A stretch of DNA of 44,650 nucleotides from Strongyloides papillosus (lineage: Eukaryota > Nematoda > Chromadorea > Rhabditida > Strongyloididae), in NCBI GenBank assembly GCA_005656395.1, contig SRSI01000075.1, positions 1 to 44,650 of the forward strand, read 5' to 3'. Under the pieces are notes generated by a model. That model saw only the letters and a list, made by a program, of their open reading frames with translations. It did not search any database and was not told where the DNA came from. The position numbers and the translations under genes are program-made. Below are positions 9,561 through 21,389 of the stretch, in pieces (position 1 is the stretch's first letter; every line of letters begins with the position of its first letter).

Positions 9561-9740
9561 TATGATTTTATAATTATTTTTATTTAAATATAAAATATAA
9601 AAGTTTTTAAAAATTTTACTATATTACTACGTAATAAATTGAAACGCATAGTTTTTTCATTCACTATACATTTATTAATATGTATATTTACAAGTAATAT
9701 ATATATTAACAATCACTCCATATATTTAAATGTATAATAT

Positions 9741-9803
9741 AAGTTTTTATTATAAATTTTATTTTAAAGAATTAATATCTTTAAAGTTTTATAATAAAAA
9801 CTT
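9741..9803. repeat. Perfect inverted repeat in the 5' ETS (unit A)
   Basis: Arms of 16 bp (AAGTTTTTATTATAAA at 9741-9756 and its complement at 9788-9803). Nested inside is a 7-bp TTTAAAG/CTTTAAA pair. It lies about 180-240 nt upstream of mature 18S in the pre-rRNA sense and is conserved in unit B (24142-24204) despite nearby indels. Confidence 0.7.
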
Positions 9804-10796
9804 TTTATACAATCACTATTCTTAACATATATAGTTACTTCGGGTATAAATTATTTAAAATTATTATAAAAGTATATGTTGTCTGAATAATATAACTAAC
9901 AAAATATGTTTCTCCGATAAATTTAACCTATAAAACATTTATTATTATAGCGATAAAGTTAACTTATTAGGTATTATCTTTTTCTCTAACAATATCACTA
10001 TATAAATGTAGGAAGATGTTTTATATGATAGTTAGGATGTTTTTCTCTTACTTTATATTATATTTTGCGTAGAATATATGTGTGCGTAACTTTATATATA
10101 TCTCCGAAATTTTTCAACTAACTTTAATATATCATCTCTCTTATATATTATTTTATCTAAATGTTTTTGAATAACTGTAAATTTTTACGTAAATAAAATA
10201 TTTTTACGCACGCAATTTTTAAGCAAATTTATTATTTATTTTATATATAATATTATATATATTTTTATATAAATATTATCTATAACTTTAAATATATCTC
10301 TCTCTACACATTTTTTAATTTTAATTATTATTAATATATATATTTCTTTAATAAATTTAACTTAAATATTATATATTACTTTTAAAAAATATAATTTAAT
10401 TTAATTTATATGTATAAAATTATTTTGTTAATATTATAATAAAAAATTTATTTTAAAATAATGTGTTGTTATAAGGAAAAGGAAGAAGAAGAGAATTTAT
10501 TTTAATATATATTCTAATATTAAATAATAATTATCAATATTAATAATTATTCTAAAAAAAATACCATTATATAATATTTAAAAATTATGTTAAAATAATA
10601 AAAATCATTTATTTTCATTAAAATTATATAAAATATTAAAAATAATAATAATATTTATAAGTTCTTAAATAGTTTTTCTTAAAAAATTATATTTCTCCTC
10701 ATTATATTCTTTTTAATTTTTTCTTTATAAAAATATCTTACTTACTTTATCAAATAAAATGTTACTTTTTTTAATTTCATTTTATTCATTGAAGAA

Positions 10797-10842
10797 GATT
10801 CGATTCGATTCCGATTCGATTCGATTCGATTCGATTCGATTC
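10797..10842. repeat. (GATTC)n microsatellite (unit A)
   Basis: About nine units of a 5-bp repeat, with one extra C. The copy number differs from unit B. Confidence 0.9.
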
Positions 10843-11090
10843 ATTTAATATATTCATTTTCTCTTCTCTTATTCATTTGAAAAAAATAAATTTTTGATAA
10901 TGTTTTATAGTTGGTTATTTATTAATAATTTTATAGTAAAATTACATTATTATCTTAAAATAATTAAGTAAATTTGTTATTTCAATTATTAAATTTAATT
11001 ATTATATAATATATTTTATTTTTCAAAATTTTCCAATATAAAATATAAATATTATTCCAAATAAAATATACATACATATTATTCCAAAAA

Positions 11091-11267
11091 TAATTTATTT
11101 ACGTATGTTAATATATATTATGGGTTATAAAAAGTCGTAAAATTTTTATAAATTAATTTCTTCAATACATTTACATAACTAATTTATTTACCTATGTTAA
11201 TATATATATGGGTTATAAAAAAGTCGTAAAATTTTTATAAATAACATTCAAATACATTTTACATAAC
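11091..11267. repeat. ~89-bp tandem duplication in the IGS (unit A)
   Basis: Two copies (11091-11179, 11180-11267) share TAATTTATTTAC.TATGTTAA and GGGTTATAAAA.GTCGTAAA. Subrepeats of this kind near the 28S 3' side of a spacer often hold Pol I terminators or enhancers. No function can be read directly from these. Confidence 0.65.
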
Positions 11268-11357
11268 AAAAAACATATAACATTTATATATATAATTTAA
11301 TAAAATAAATTTTTAACAAAAATATATTAAAGAAAGAGATAAAATAGTAGAAATGTA

Positions 11358-11391
11358 AATGAATGAATGAATGAATGAATGAATGAATGAA
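11358..11391. repeat. (AATG)n microsatellite (unit A)
   Basis: About eight units of a 4-bp repeat. Unit B has one or two fewer. Confidence 0.9.
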
Positions 11392-11711
11392 TAATAATTA
11401 AAAAAATATCATATTATATTTATAAGTATATTTTATATTTTTTATTAAATATAATAATATAAATAAAAAAAAAACTTATATTAATTTATATATTATTTTA
11501 AAAAAAAAATATTTTATCTTTATTATAAAATATAATATAATGAATATAAAACAATATTATATATTAAAAAAGAATATATTTATTTTATTTAATAAAATTA
11601 ATATAAGTTATTTTATTTATTTATATTATTTATTTAAACACATACATATAAAAATATATTTTGTATATATAATAAATAATAATAATTTAGTATACAATAT
11701 ATAATATAATA

Positions 11712-12140
11712 AACAGTGACACCAAACACAAGGATAAGGCTCAATAGATCGCAGGAAGGACCTGCTCTACTACTTACACCCCCTGGTCCAGCTAGCTAGT
11801 CGTATGCAAGCTCACTATTACCTTGACATCAATAATATCAATGATACGATATTATTATTAAATATTTATTTTAAAATATTTAATAAATCATACGCAAGGC
11901 TTAAAACTATCATTAAAAATAATGATATAATATTACCTAAAATTATGTTAAGGTAAAAATTTATTGTTGATATTACTAGACAGAATACTGACTTAGATGC
12001 GTTCAGTCATAATTCTGCAGCTGGTTAGATTCAATGCATTATTGTTTCCAATAACATTATATACCAATTAGCTGATCTAACGGTTCCTCTCGTACTAAGT
12101 TAGATTACTATTTCAACAACTAAATAAATCAACAGTAGGA

Positions 12141-12187
<47 letters not shown>

Positions 12188-12229
12188 ATTAGTGGGTGAA
12201 CAATCCAACGCTTGGCGAAATCTGCTTCG

Positions 12230-12267
<38 letters not shown>

Positions 12268-12290
12268 AACGTCGATATGGACTCTTGGCT

Positions 12291-12325
<35 letters not shown>

Positions 12326-12721
12326 GCACCTCTTTTTAGAAACATACTAATACAAAAGGATCGATAGGCCACCCTTTCAGGGTCTGTATTCGTACTGAAA
12401 ATCATGATCAAGCAAACTTTTGCCCTTTTACTCTACAAGAGGTTTCTGTCCTCTTTGAGTTTGCCTTAGGACACCTACGTTACAGTTTGATAGATGTACC
12501 GCCCCAGTCAAACTCCCCGCCAGACATGGTCATTGACGTGGATTATTAAAATATCTCAAAGATATTAATTTAATACAACAATTATTATATTATGATAATA
12601 TAAAATTTCCATATAATCAACTAAGTAAAATATCAATATAAGTAGTGGTATTTCAAGTTCGTTATAAATAAATATAACTCCCACCTATTCTACACCTCAT
12701 ATGACACTTCACAATGCCTAG

Positions 12722-12757
<36 letters not shown>

Positions 12758-12856
12758 GTTTTTGCCAAGCCCGTTCCCTTGGCTGTGATTTCGCTGAATG
12801 GTAGATAGGGACAGTAGGAATCTCGTTAATCCATTCGTGCGCGTCGGAAATTACCC

Positions 12857-12907
<51 letters not shown>

Positions 12908-15264
12908 AAGAGCTTCAATTGGTTTCCCAATGATAACATTCATTGCACTGGGCAGAAATCAGACACAGTCTACATCTATCTAAGATCATCTGTCTCCTCT
13001 GTTTTAATTAGACAGTCGGATTCCTCTTGTCCGTGCCAGTTCTTGATTAATGTATATATATTGATATTCGTTAATATATTATATTACAAATATATGTAAG
13101 TATTATGTTAATAATTATTAATTTATATAAATCAAATAACTATTACTAGTATTCATTTTATATAAATTAAAATAACCATTAGATACATAATACCCGAATA
13201 TCTACATCTCAAGAGCCAATTCTTTTCCCAAAGTTACGAATCTATTTTGCCGACTTCCCTTACCTACATTATTTCATCGACCAGAGACTAAACATCTTGG
13301 AAACCTGTTGCGGATATGGGTACGGTTAATTTATGAAATTTATTATGCTTTCACTAACTTTTTAAGTAATCTAACAAGCACTTTGGATACCAACAAAATG
13401 TTAGTACTCTACGTTAATAAAAATTTCATCTATATCTCTTGCTGAGCAATTTTCATAGATTTAATAACTTAAATAGAGAAGATATCTCTACCCAAAACTT
13501 GTTAAATTGTAGTTAGTTTCATTTATGTTACCATGCATAATATAGTTTTTATCCTATATTATCTCCATAAATAGTATAGAAATATTAATCTATTTCCCTT
13601 TCGCTTAAGTATGAATAAAAAATTTTTCAATTTTAGCTTAGGACCGACTAACTCACAGTCAAATGATGTTGACGTGAAACCCTTTTCCACTTCGGTCCAC
13701 AAGATTCTCACTTGTGTATTTGCTACTATCACCAAGATCTGCACTAATAACAGCTCCAGTCAAGCTTACGCTTATAACCTTCAATGCTATTATTACGCCA
13801 GCCTACACATATATTATTATTATTACATTATAATATATGGTATTGTCTAAGTATTTTGCTCAAGCGCCATCCATTTTCAAGGCTGCTTGATTCGGCAGGT
13901 GAGTTGTTACACGATCCTTAGCGGATTCCGACTTCCATGGCCACCGCCCTGCTGTCAGGATCAAACAACACTTTTTATGGGGTCTGATGAGCAAAAATTT
14001 AGGCACTTTAACAATACTTTTGGTTCATCCCACGTCGCCAGTTCTGCTTACCAAAAATGGCCCACTTGAAACTATACAATCGAAATTATGATTCAAATTA
14101 AGTAATCATAATATCACACCCATTTATAGTTTGTAAATAGATAAAGGATATATTATCCCCTATTCCTCTAAACATTAGCTTTACCGGATGTATCTGTATA
14201 ACAGTTTCAGCTATCCTGGGGGAAACTTCGGCCGGAACCAGCTACTAGATGGTTCGATTAGTCTTTCGCCCCTATACTAATGTCAGACGACCGATTTGCA
14301 CGTCAGGACCGCTTCGAGCTTCCATCAGAATTTCTTCTGACTTCACCCTGCACTAGTATAGTTCACCATCTTTCGGGTCGCACTACTATGGCTATAACTG
14401 CAAAAAATGAATAAATCATATATTTACGTCTCTCATGCGCTTATTATAAATAATAACAAGATCTGAGATTTAATTTATTTTCATTATGCCTTTGATATTA
14501 ACAATATCAATGACTTGCCATAGCAATACACTCCTTGGTCCGTGTTTCAAGACGGGACATACAGCATACCAGGATTACATAGATATATTAATATACAATA
14601 TATAAATAAATATTAATTATAATAATCAACACATGTGTTTTATAAAATAATAATATTTAAATATATATTAGATAAATTAATAATAAATAATATTAAATAA
14701 TAATAATAATTATATTATTAAAGTTAACAAAAATACAAGATTTTTATCACTCTTTAATAAATAATTAATTATTATTCAATATATCCATGCTTAAAATTAT
14801 TAATATAAAAAATATTAATAATAGTGCAACTGGCTCTGTATGCTTCCATCGTATCGGTTTCACGTCCTCTTTAACTCTCTCTCCGGAGTACTTTGCAATT
14901 TTCCTTCACAGTACTTGTTCGCTATCGGATTCATAGGAATATTTAGCCTTAGATGATGTTTATCACCAACTTTGCGCTGCACTTCCAAGCAACACGACTC
15001 TAAAGTTTTATAAATTCAATAAATTTTATTAAACAACAGGGCTGGCACCTTCTGTGGCTGTATATTTAAATACAATTATTTAATAAAAATTTATTGATAA
15101 TAATAAAACCTATACACGACATTTCGATATTACTAATGTAATATAGATTTCGTGATGGGCTAATTCCAATTCACTCGCAGTTACTATGGAAATCCTATTT
15201 AGTTTCTTTTCCTCCGCTTAACGATATGCTTAAGTTCAGCGGGTATTCATACATAATTGAGGCA
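11712..15264 (-). rRNA. 28S rRNA, complete (unit B)
   Basis: Complete large-subunit rRNA on the minus strand, about 3.55 kb. Landmarks are the ACCCGCTGAACTTAAGCATA region at the 5' end (15204-15247) and the uninterrupted TCTCTTAAGGTAGCCAAATG block (12861-12886), which is the R2 target and is empty here. Others are the peptidyl-transferase block GGGTTTAGACCGTCGTGAGA (about 12157-12176), the sarcin-ricin loop AGTACGAGAGGAACC (12082-12096), and a 3' end like GATCTATTGAGCCTTATCC. Expansion segments are short and almost pure A/T. No insertion is present. Several open frames (for example 13559-14069) are by-products of the rRNA. Confidence 0.96.
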
Positions 15265-15454
15265 AAAATTAAATAAAAATATATTTAAGAAAGTTTTATT
15301 AAAATATATAAAATAATAATATAATCAAACATGATTTTTTTTTATTAAATTATATATTAATAAAATAATACATAAAAATGCTTTATAATATAATTTATAA
15401 AACATTTTATAAATACAAATAATATAAAAATAAATATTATTGTACAATACTACT
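15265..15454 (-). other. ITS2 (unit B)
   Basis: About 190-bp A/T-rich spacer. It is slightly longer than in unit A because of indels in A/T runs. Confidence 0.85.
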
Positions 15455-15613
15455 TGATATCACCCTCAATTATATATACCAATAGTATAAAATACTATCA
15501 GTGCCATTTGCATTCAAGAATTTAAGGCTCTGCTTAGCAATTCGCCTTACTTATCGCAGTTAGCTGCGCTCTTCATCGACCTATGAACCGAATGATCCAC
15601 CGACACGATTTTA
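15455..15613 (-). rRNA. 5.8S rRNA (unit B)
   Basis: I see no difference from the unit A 5.8S, with the same GGTGGATCATTCGG start and ATTGAGGGTGATATC end. The ends are approximate. Confidence 0.93.
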
Positions 15614-15840
15614 TAATTTTTAATAATTATATTAATGATAAAAAAAATTTGTATAAGAATAAAATTTAATGGCTGATATTATTTAAAATATCTATTTAAA
15701 CGTTTATTTATTATTAAAATTAATAATAAATAATAAAAACTACGTACCATTACAATGGGTTTATTATAAAATAATATATATATATATTATATATATATAT
15801 ATATTAAAAATTTTTATTTTTTTAATAAAATAAAAATCAA
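15614..15840 (-). other. ITS1 (unit B)
   Basis: About 227 bp, A/T-rich, with a longer (AT)n tract (about 15772-15804) than unit A. Confidence 0.85.
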
Positions 15841-15985
15841 AATGATCCTTTCGCAGGTTCACCTACGAAAACCTTGTTACGACTTTTGCCCGGTTCAAAC
15901 AACAGCGATTGAAAGGATTTAACATAAAAAAATATAAATATTTTTTATATCTCTTCCTGCCTCTCGATATTGCTCAGTTCCGGGC

Positions 15986-16020
<35 letters not shown>

Positions 16021-16361
16021 ATCAATGTAAGCTAATGACTTACGTTTACTTGGAATTCCTCGTTCATGAAAAATAATTGCAATTTTCACTCCCAGTTACG
16101 TAATGTTTTAAATGTTTACCCATTTATCTCTAAACAGGAACATAATGATCACTACATTGTAGCGCGCGTGCAGCCCCGGACATCTAAGGGCATCACAGAC
16201 CTGTTATTGCTCTCTCTCAAATAGTTAAACACTATTAATCTGTTATTAAAATAAATATTATTAAATAAAATTTAAAATAATATTATTTAATATAACATAA
16301 AAGTCTCGCTCGTTATCGGAATCAACCAGACAAATCATATCCACGAACTAAGAACGGCCAT
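15841..16361 (-). rRNA. 18S rRNA, 3' segment (unit B)
   Basis: The 3' part of the second 18S gene, with the conserved GGTGAACCTGCGAAAGGATC end. It is interrupted at the same nucleotide as unit A. The 11-bp duplicated target is 16351-16361. Confidence 0.95.
16351..16361. repeat. Target-site duplication, left copy (unit B)
   Basis: AGAACGGCCAT, identical to 22734-22744 and to both unit A copies. Confidence 0.9.
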
Positions 16362-16777
16362 CCTTTCTTTTTTGACATAGTGAGAGGTCGCTTTTTAATT
16401 TCTCTCTCTAGATAAATTAAAAAATAGAGCTTTTCTTGAGTTTAAGACCCCACGTCCCCAAATTTTTTTACAACTGGGTGAGGGTACATTCCAGTACCTT
16501 AAATATTTTATATTTTTCTAACTAATTACTAATTTTGAAGCAGGGATTTCTTGATTTAATTAAAAATATTGGTAAATTTTAAACTAAAAATCATCAAAAA
16601 AAAATTAGGTCGCATCACTTTTCATCAAATTATTTTGCATTACCTTAACATAGCATTAGTCACTATATTTTTTCTTTCTTTCCATTTATTTTTGTAACAT
16701 TTATTATTAGCATTAATTTTATTAAGTACTTGCAAAACAAAATTAATTAATTAACTAATTAATACAATTTACTAAAA
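16362..16777 (+). other. 5' leader of the 18S retrotransposon (unit B)
   Basis: 416 bp, same as unit A, with the 10-bp inverted repeat at 16392-16401 and 16414-16423. Any promoter for the antisense ORF would have to lie here or in the adjacent 18S. None is recognisable. Confidence 0.6.
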
Positions 16778-19700
16778 ATGACTGATTTAATAGAAAAAAT
16801 ACCAAATATCAAAATAACCAATGCCATTAACAATCCTAAGAATAAGATTACTAGAGGTAGCTTTCTAATCACTGACTGGAAAAAAGTTTGTGAAGAACTA
16901 AAAATACCACTTACCCTCTCTGAAAATGTTAGAAGTTATGCTAAGAGAAAATTAAATTACTCACAAACTAACAAAATGATAGAATATGATAATGTACGTA
17001 GGAGTAAAATAATTTCCAAAACTAGAGATAGTACTAACACATTAGCTAACACACCAACTAACTACTCCAGTGAGAATAATATTAACAAACCTAAATTAAG
17101 TATAAATAAAATTATAAATTCAGAGGTGAGCAATGGTAAACCATGTGGGCTGAGGAAGCCAGTAGAAGCAAAGATAAATCTAGATAAGGCAAGAATAACT
17201 ATAAATAACAGTAACATGAGTAAAAATATAAATGAAAATAAAATAGAAAAGGTAGATGAGATAGAAAATGGTAAAATTATTGTAAATACAATAACAAGTA
17301 AATTAGGTAATATGAATTCAATGACTAAAAAGGTAACAGAAGCTGGAAAAAATGAAGTAAAAATAGATAAAGTAGTAATTGAAGATAAAGAGTTGATAGT
17401 AGATTCGGTAAATATAAATAAGTTGAAATTAGACGATGAGTATCTGGGTATAAGATATGAATCTAGTCTACATAGAGACCTATTATTACCTTTAGCATAC
17501 AAAAATAGAAAAAAGCATGGGAAAGTAACCCAAACTAACTGGTTAGCAGTATGTAGAGATTTAAAAATAAGTACGACTGAAAATAGAATAGTATCAAGAG
17601 AAGCTGGAAAGCTAGGATACAAACCAAGCCTTACATTAGTAGAAATCAACAAATTACTAGAAAATGTAGGTAAAGATAGTATTATCGTTAATGAAAATGA
17701 TTCAGGCATTATGAATAAACAAGAAAATAGCAATCTTATGGTTGAATCTCAACCTGACACCACCTCCACCCCAACATCACAAATAGTTGAGAAAATAACT
17801 AATCTTTCCAAAAGTAAGAATATTAGTAAGATTAAATTATTTCCACTAGGTGAGACCACTTTGGCTGAGAAAATTATAATAAGTAAATATAATACAGCTT
17901 TAGGTAGTCTATTAGAATTTGAATCTGATTGCCCTAACTTTGAGAAACAATTTTTATTGATAAAAACATGTGCCTATCTCCTACAACAGGAAATTGACGA
18001 TAATAGAAAACAAATTAACAAAAATAACAAACGTAAGGTAAATAGAAAGAAATCTCAATTAGAGTTATATAAGGCTATAGTTAAATCTCTAAATACTAAC
18101 AATAACAGTAGAAACACAAAAGATAGAGTAAGAATTAGAAGAGCCCAAAAGAATTTTAGAATACATAAATTAACAGATTTACTAAATTACTTATCCCATG
18201 AAATAGAAGAACTAGAATTAGAAATGAATAGACTAACAAAGAAAATAGAATATGCTAAGCTACTAACAGAATTTAACAATAAACCATCATTAAGAACAAT
18301 TAGAAAATTAACTTCAACTAATACACCTAACAATACAGAATTAGATAGCAATGAAGCATTAGATTTTTATAGCAACCTTTATTCACCAATTAATACTAAT
18401 GAGACATTAAAAATTGATAACGTACTAACAGAATTCTTAGACGTTGCCAAAGATGAATTAGATAACATACCTAAGATACTTACACCAACTAGAGATGAGA
18501 TTGACTTCTTAATAGATAAAAAGGCTAACTGGAAGGCAGTTGGGCCAGATGGAATTCATTCCATGTGGTACAAACTTCTCCCAGCAGCCAAGAAAGTTGT
18601 GGCTGACTGGATCATTAACATTTGGGAAGGTAATACTAACATCCTAAACACTAACGATACAGAAGGCAACTTACACTTGATATTTAAAGAAGGAGACCCC
18701 ACTGATCCATCTAATTATAGACCAATAACTTGTCTTAACCATAAATATAAATTATTAACAGCTTCTATTTATGAAAAATTAGGCCCTCTATTAACAGATA
18801 CACTAATATTTCCAATAGAACAAAAGGCATTAAAAAGAGGTAGACAAGGTTGTACTGACGCACTAGTAAAAGATGCATTAATAATACTAAATGATAAGAT
18901 AAATAACCGACTAAGGACTAAAAATGAATTACATGTAACTTGGATAGATTTTAAGAAGGCATTTGATAGTATAGATCATAGATGGTTAATAAAAATAATT
19001 AACATATTACCACTACCAGAGTCTACTATTAACTCACTCTCATCACTAACTAAATCCTGGAAAAGTACAATAATATTTAACAAAAAGAGAATAGGTAGCT
19101 TCAAGATAGGTAGAGGAGTGCCCCAAGGGGATTCTTTATCTCCCCTCCTATTTTGTATGAGTATTGCAGGTATAGGATATGGGTTAAATAAAGTTGAAGG
19201 TTTCAAATCTACATTGCCATTAACCTCTAACCACCAATGGTATATGGACGACTTGAAAATGTATGCAAATTCTGCAGAGTACCAAAAATTACAAATTAAC
19301 ACACTAACTAGATTAAGTAATAACATAGGTCTCGATATCAATAACAAGAAATGTGCTACTTACAATAACGTTAACATTAACTCACCTATACTAGATTTTC
19401 CACTAATTACTAAAAACGAAACTTACAAGTACTTAGGAATAACCCAGAATGACCTAACAGACCTAACAACTTTAGAAACTAAACTAACAAATAAGGTACT
19501 AACATTCTTAAATGAGGTTATAAGTAAGAATTTACCACTAAGACTAACTACTAAACTAATAGCTAACACACTGAAACCTGCAATTGAATACTTAGCTACT
19601 AACATGATATTTACTGGCTCTAGAAACCAAGGTATTAACATAGGTAAACAACTAGATAAACTAATAAGAAGAAGACTAACACAAAGCCACGATATTTCTC

Positions 19701-20833
19701 TAACATCACTAATATCTAGATTATACTTGCCAAGAAACCTAGGTGGCAGGGGATTAACAAAATTAGAAGATGTATTTACTAACGGAATGATTAACCTTGG
19801 TTTATATGCCTATTCAAGTACTGATCCAGAAACTAACAAAATTGCCCACTATTTAGCTAACAAATATGATCCATTAACACAAGATAACAGACTAAGAACG
19901 CCAATTGGCGATGCCATTGCTCAACTAACAAACTTAGGAATAACCACTAATGTAGAAAGACAATCTAATAGAATTAGAATAACCATTAACAATGAAGAAG
20001 TAACACTAAGAAAGGTAAAAGATTTAGTTAAGAATAAATTACTAAACAATAACATGAAAGCATTAACTAACTCTAAATATTATGAAATAACAAACAGATA
20101 TAAATTAAGTAAACTAAGTAACAAATTCTTAACCACTAATACCAACAGTAGCTTAGAACAATTAATATGCCATGCTCAAGAGAGACAGCTATTTTTTGAT
20201 ACTAAACACTGTAGATTTGGTTGCACTAACAGAGAAACTTTAGAACATGTACTAACCAGTTGTATTCACAAAGACACGATAGGGAGAGTAAGACATGATA
20301 ACGTACTAAAAATAATTACTAACGTAATATTAACTAGAATAGGTGAAAGAAAACTATCATATAATGAAAAATTATATAGTGTCCCATCGAAAAATTTGTA
20401 TATAGACTGGCCATGGAAAGAATCGCAAGTTAAATCTCACAAGCCTGACTTAGTTTACTTACCTGAAAATGCTACCAAACCACTAATACTACTAGATGTC
20501 GCAATAGCTAACATAGATAATATCACTAACCAAGAAAAATGGAAAGAAGTTAAATATTGTACTAACTCTAACATAGAATATACTGATAACTGGGAATTAA
20601 CAGATAATAACTTAGCTAATTACTTACAAAATAAGTTTAATAGAAAAGTTGAATTTGTATCAGTAGTAATAGGTCCATTAGGAGAAATATTAGAAGATTC
20701 AATTAACAATATTAACAAAAAATTAGAATTAAATACTAAAGAAGCTAACAAATTATGGACCAATATTAACATATCAGTTACTAGAGATAGTTACAGATTA
20801 TTGAAGCAACATTTCGGTAAGAATAATCACTAA
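16778..20833 (+). CDS. R2-like reverse transcriptase with RLE-type endonuclease (1351 aa)
   Basis: This enzyme would nick its rDNA target and copy its own RNA there by target-primed reverse transcription. The RT region runs from about residue 575 to 900: GPDG (589-592), KEGDPTDPSNYRPI (motif 2), WIDFKKAFD with catalytic D724, GVPQGDSLSP (780-789), YMDD (822-825) and YKYLG. The C-terminal CCHC motif is C1145-X3-C1149-X7-H1157-X4-C1162. The restriction-like endonuclease has D1224 (KPDLVYL) and D1240 (LLDVA), followed by K residues in EKWKEVKY. The N-terminal 300 residues lack any CCHH zinc finger, which R2 proteins usually carry. Instead they hold two copies of a ~45-residue domain with WxxVCxxLKI (W34 and W255). 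I chose ATG 16778 for its A at -3 and the leader stops before it. The coding strand is A-rich. Confidence 0.93.
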   Translation: MTDLIEKIPNIKITNAINNPKNKITRGSFLITDWKKVCEELKIPLTLSENVRSYAKRKLNYSQTNKMIEYDNVRRSKIISKTRDSTNTLANTPTNYSSENNINKPKLSINKIINSEVSNGKPCGLRKPVEAKINLDKARITINNSNMSKNINENKIEKVDEIENGKIIVNTITSKLGNMNSMTKKVTEAGKNEVKIDKVVIEDKELIVDSVNINKLKLDDEYLGIRYESSLHRDLLLPLAYKNRKKHGKVTQTNWLAVCRDLKISTTENRIVSREAGKLGYKPSLTLVEINKLLENVGKDSIIVNENDSGIMNKQENSNLMVESQPDTTSTPTSQIVEKITNLSKSKNISKIKLFPLGETTLAEKIIISKYNTALGSLLEFESDCPNFEKQFLLIKTCAYLLQQEIDDNRKQINKNNKRKVNRKKSQLELYKAIVKSLNTNNNSRNTKDRVRIRRAQKNFRIHKLTDLLNYLSHEIEELELEMNRLTKKIEYAKLLTEFNNKPSLRTIRKLTSTNTPNNTELDSNEALDFYSNLYSPINTNETLKIDNVLTEFLDVAKDELDNIPKILTPTRDEIDFLIDKKANWKAVGPDGIHSMWYKLLPAAKKVVADWIINIWEGNTNILNTNDTEGNLHLIFKEGDPTDPSNYRPITCLNHKYKLLTASIYEKLGPLLTDTLIFPIEQKALKRGRQGCTDALVKDALIILNDKINNRLRTKNELHVTWIDFKKAFDSIDHRWLIKIINILPLPESTINSLSSLTKSWKSTIIFNKKRIGSFKIGRGVPQGDSLSPLLFCMSIAGIGYGLNKVEGFKSTLPLTSNHQWYMDDLKMYANSAEYQKLQINTLTRLSNNIGLDINNKKCATYNNVNINSPILDFPLITKNETYKYLGITQNDLTDLTTLETKLTNKVLTFLNEVISKNLPLRLTTKLIANTLKPAIEYLATNMIFTGSRNQGINIGKQLDKLIRRRLTQSHDISLTSLISRLYLPRNLGGRGLTKLEDVFTNGMINLGLYAYSSTDPETNKIAHYLANKYDPLTQDNRLRTPIGDAIAQLTNLGITTNVERQSNRIRITINNEEVTLRKVKDLVKNKLLNNNMKALTNSKYYEITNRYKLSKLSNKFLTTNTNSSLEQLICHAQERQLFFDTKHCRFGCTNRETLEHVLTSCIHKDTIGRVRHDNVLKIITNVILTRIGERKLSYNEKLYSVPSKNLYIDWPWKESQVKSHKPDLVYLPENATKPLILLDVAIANIDNITNQEKWKEVKYCTNSNIEYTDNWELTDNNLANYLQNKFNRKVEFVSVVIGPLGEILEDSINNINKKLELNTKEANKLWTNINISVTRDSYRLLKQHFGKNNH

Positions 20834-20917
20834 CAAAAATAAATAAAATTATCAGATGATAAAAGTTTAAAATATTAACCAACAAAATAAAAACTTAAAA
20901 AAAAAAAAAAAAAAAAA
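20834..20917 (+). other. Short 3' UTR with poly(A)21 (unit B)
   Basis: 63 bp and then 21 A (20897-20917). The same A count as unit A is notable, given that homopolymers elsewhere differ between units. Confidence 0.6.
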
Positions 20918-21385
20918 TATAAAAAATTATAAATAAAATAACAAAAATATTAGAATTAGTTGAAATAATATGTGTAATTTGTAAGGTATATAAAAATTAA
21001 GAATCTACTCATAATATATGATGGAAGAAAATAAATTTAAGAATATTGACAAAATTTTAATTGAAAATAATTAATGAATGCTAGATTAGAATTAAATAAG
21101 TAAAATTGATAGTTGATATAACAATAATTAGATAATTACTTAAAAAATAAATATATATATATTATATATATAAATTAAATAATTAATTATTTTAATTAGT
21201 AAATAATTACACGAATTTAGCAATAAATAAAATAAAGATTAGATTTAGAATTAACTAAGTAATAAACATAATTTATTTTATTTAATATAAATAATATTAG
21301 TTAACAGTAGCAATTAGTGCCCTAATTACTTAATATAATTAATTTACTAAGAAGAAAATAATTAATGAGAAAATTCTTAAAGTCT
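20918..21385 (+). other. AT-rich tail with apparent decayed ORF 3' end (unit B)
   Basis: I see no difference from unit A 6518-6985. The ORF-like stretches are at 21125-21153 and 21300-21327. Confidence 0.4.
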
Positions 21386-21389
21386 GCAG

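Larger units (their letters stand above)
9561..11711 (-). other. Intergenic spacer with 5' ETS (unit A)
   Basis: This is the 2.15-kb spacer between the 18S 5' end and the 28S 3' end of the next unit upstream in transcription. It is over 80% A/T. It holds a perfect 16-bp inverted repeat in the presumed 5' ETS, two microsatellites and a ~89-bp tandem duplication (listed separately). The Pol I promoter and terminator should lie here, but they are not conserved enough to recognise. No 5S rRNA gene or protein gene is visible. Confidence 0.85.

Noticed and set aside
10797..10842. Telomere-like repeat in the IGS
   Set aside because: (GATTC)n is a short interstitial microsatellite with flanking spacer sequence in both units.
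12861..12886. R2 insertion in 28S
   Set aside because: The classical R2 target block (TTAAGGTAGCCAAATG) is present and uninterrupted; only 18S carries an insertion.
13559..14069. Small open frames on both strands
   Set aside because: Inside 28S rRNA; no independent coding signal.
17062..17733. 223-aa minus-strand open frame opposite the retrotransposon ORF
   Set aside because: Antisense shadow of the A-rich coding strand, broken in unit A.
16778..20833. Group II intron or bacterial retron reverse transcriptase
   Set aside because: The CCHC motif followed by a PD..D endonuclease and the YMDD and GVPQGDSLSP context match R2-type non-LTR elements; no group II domain V is visible.
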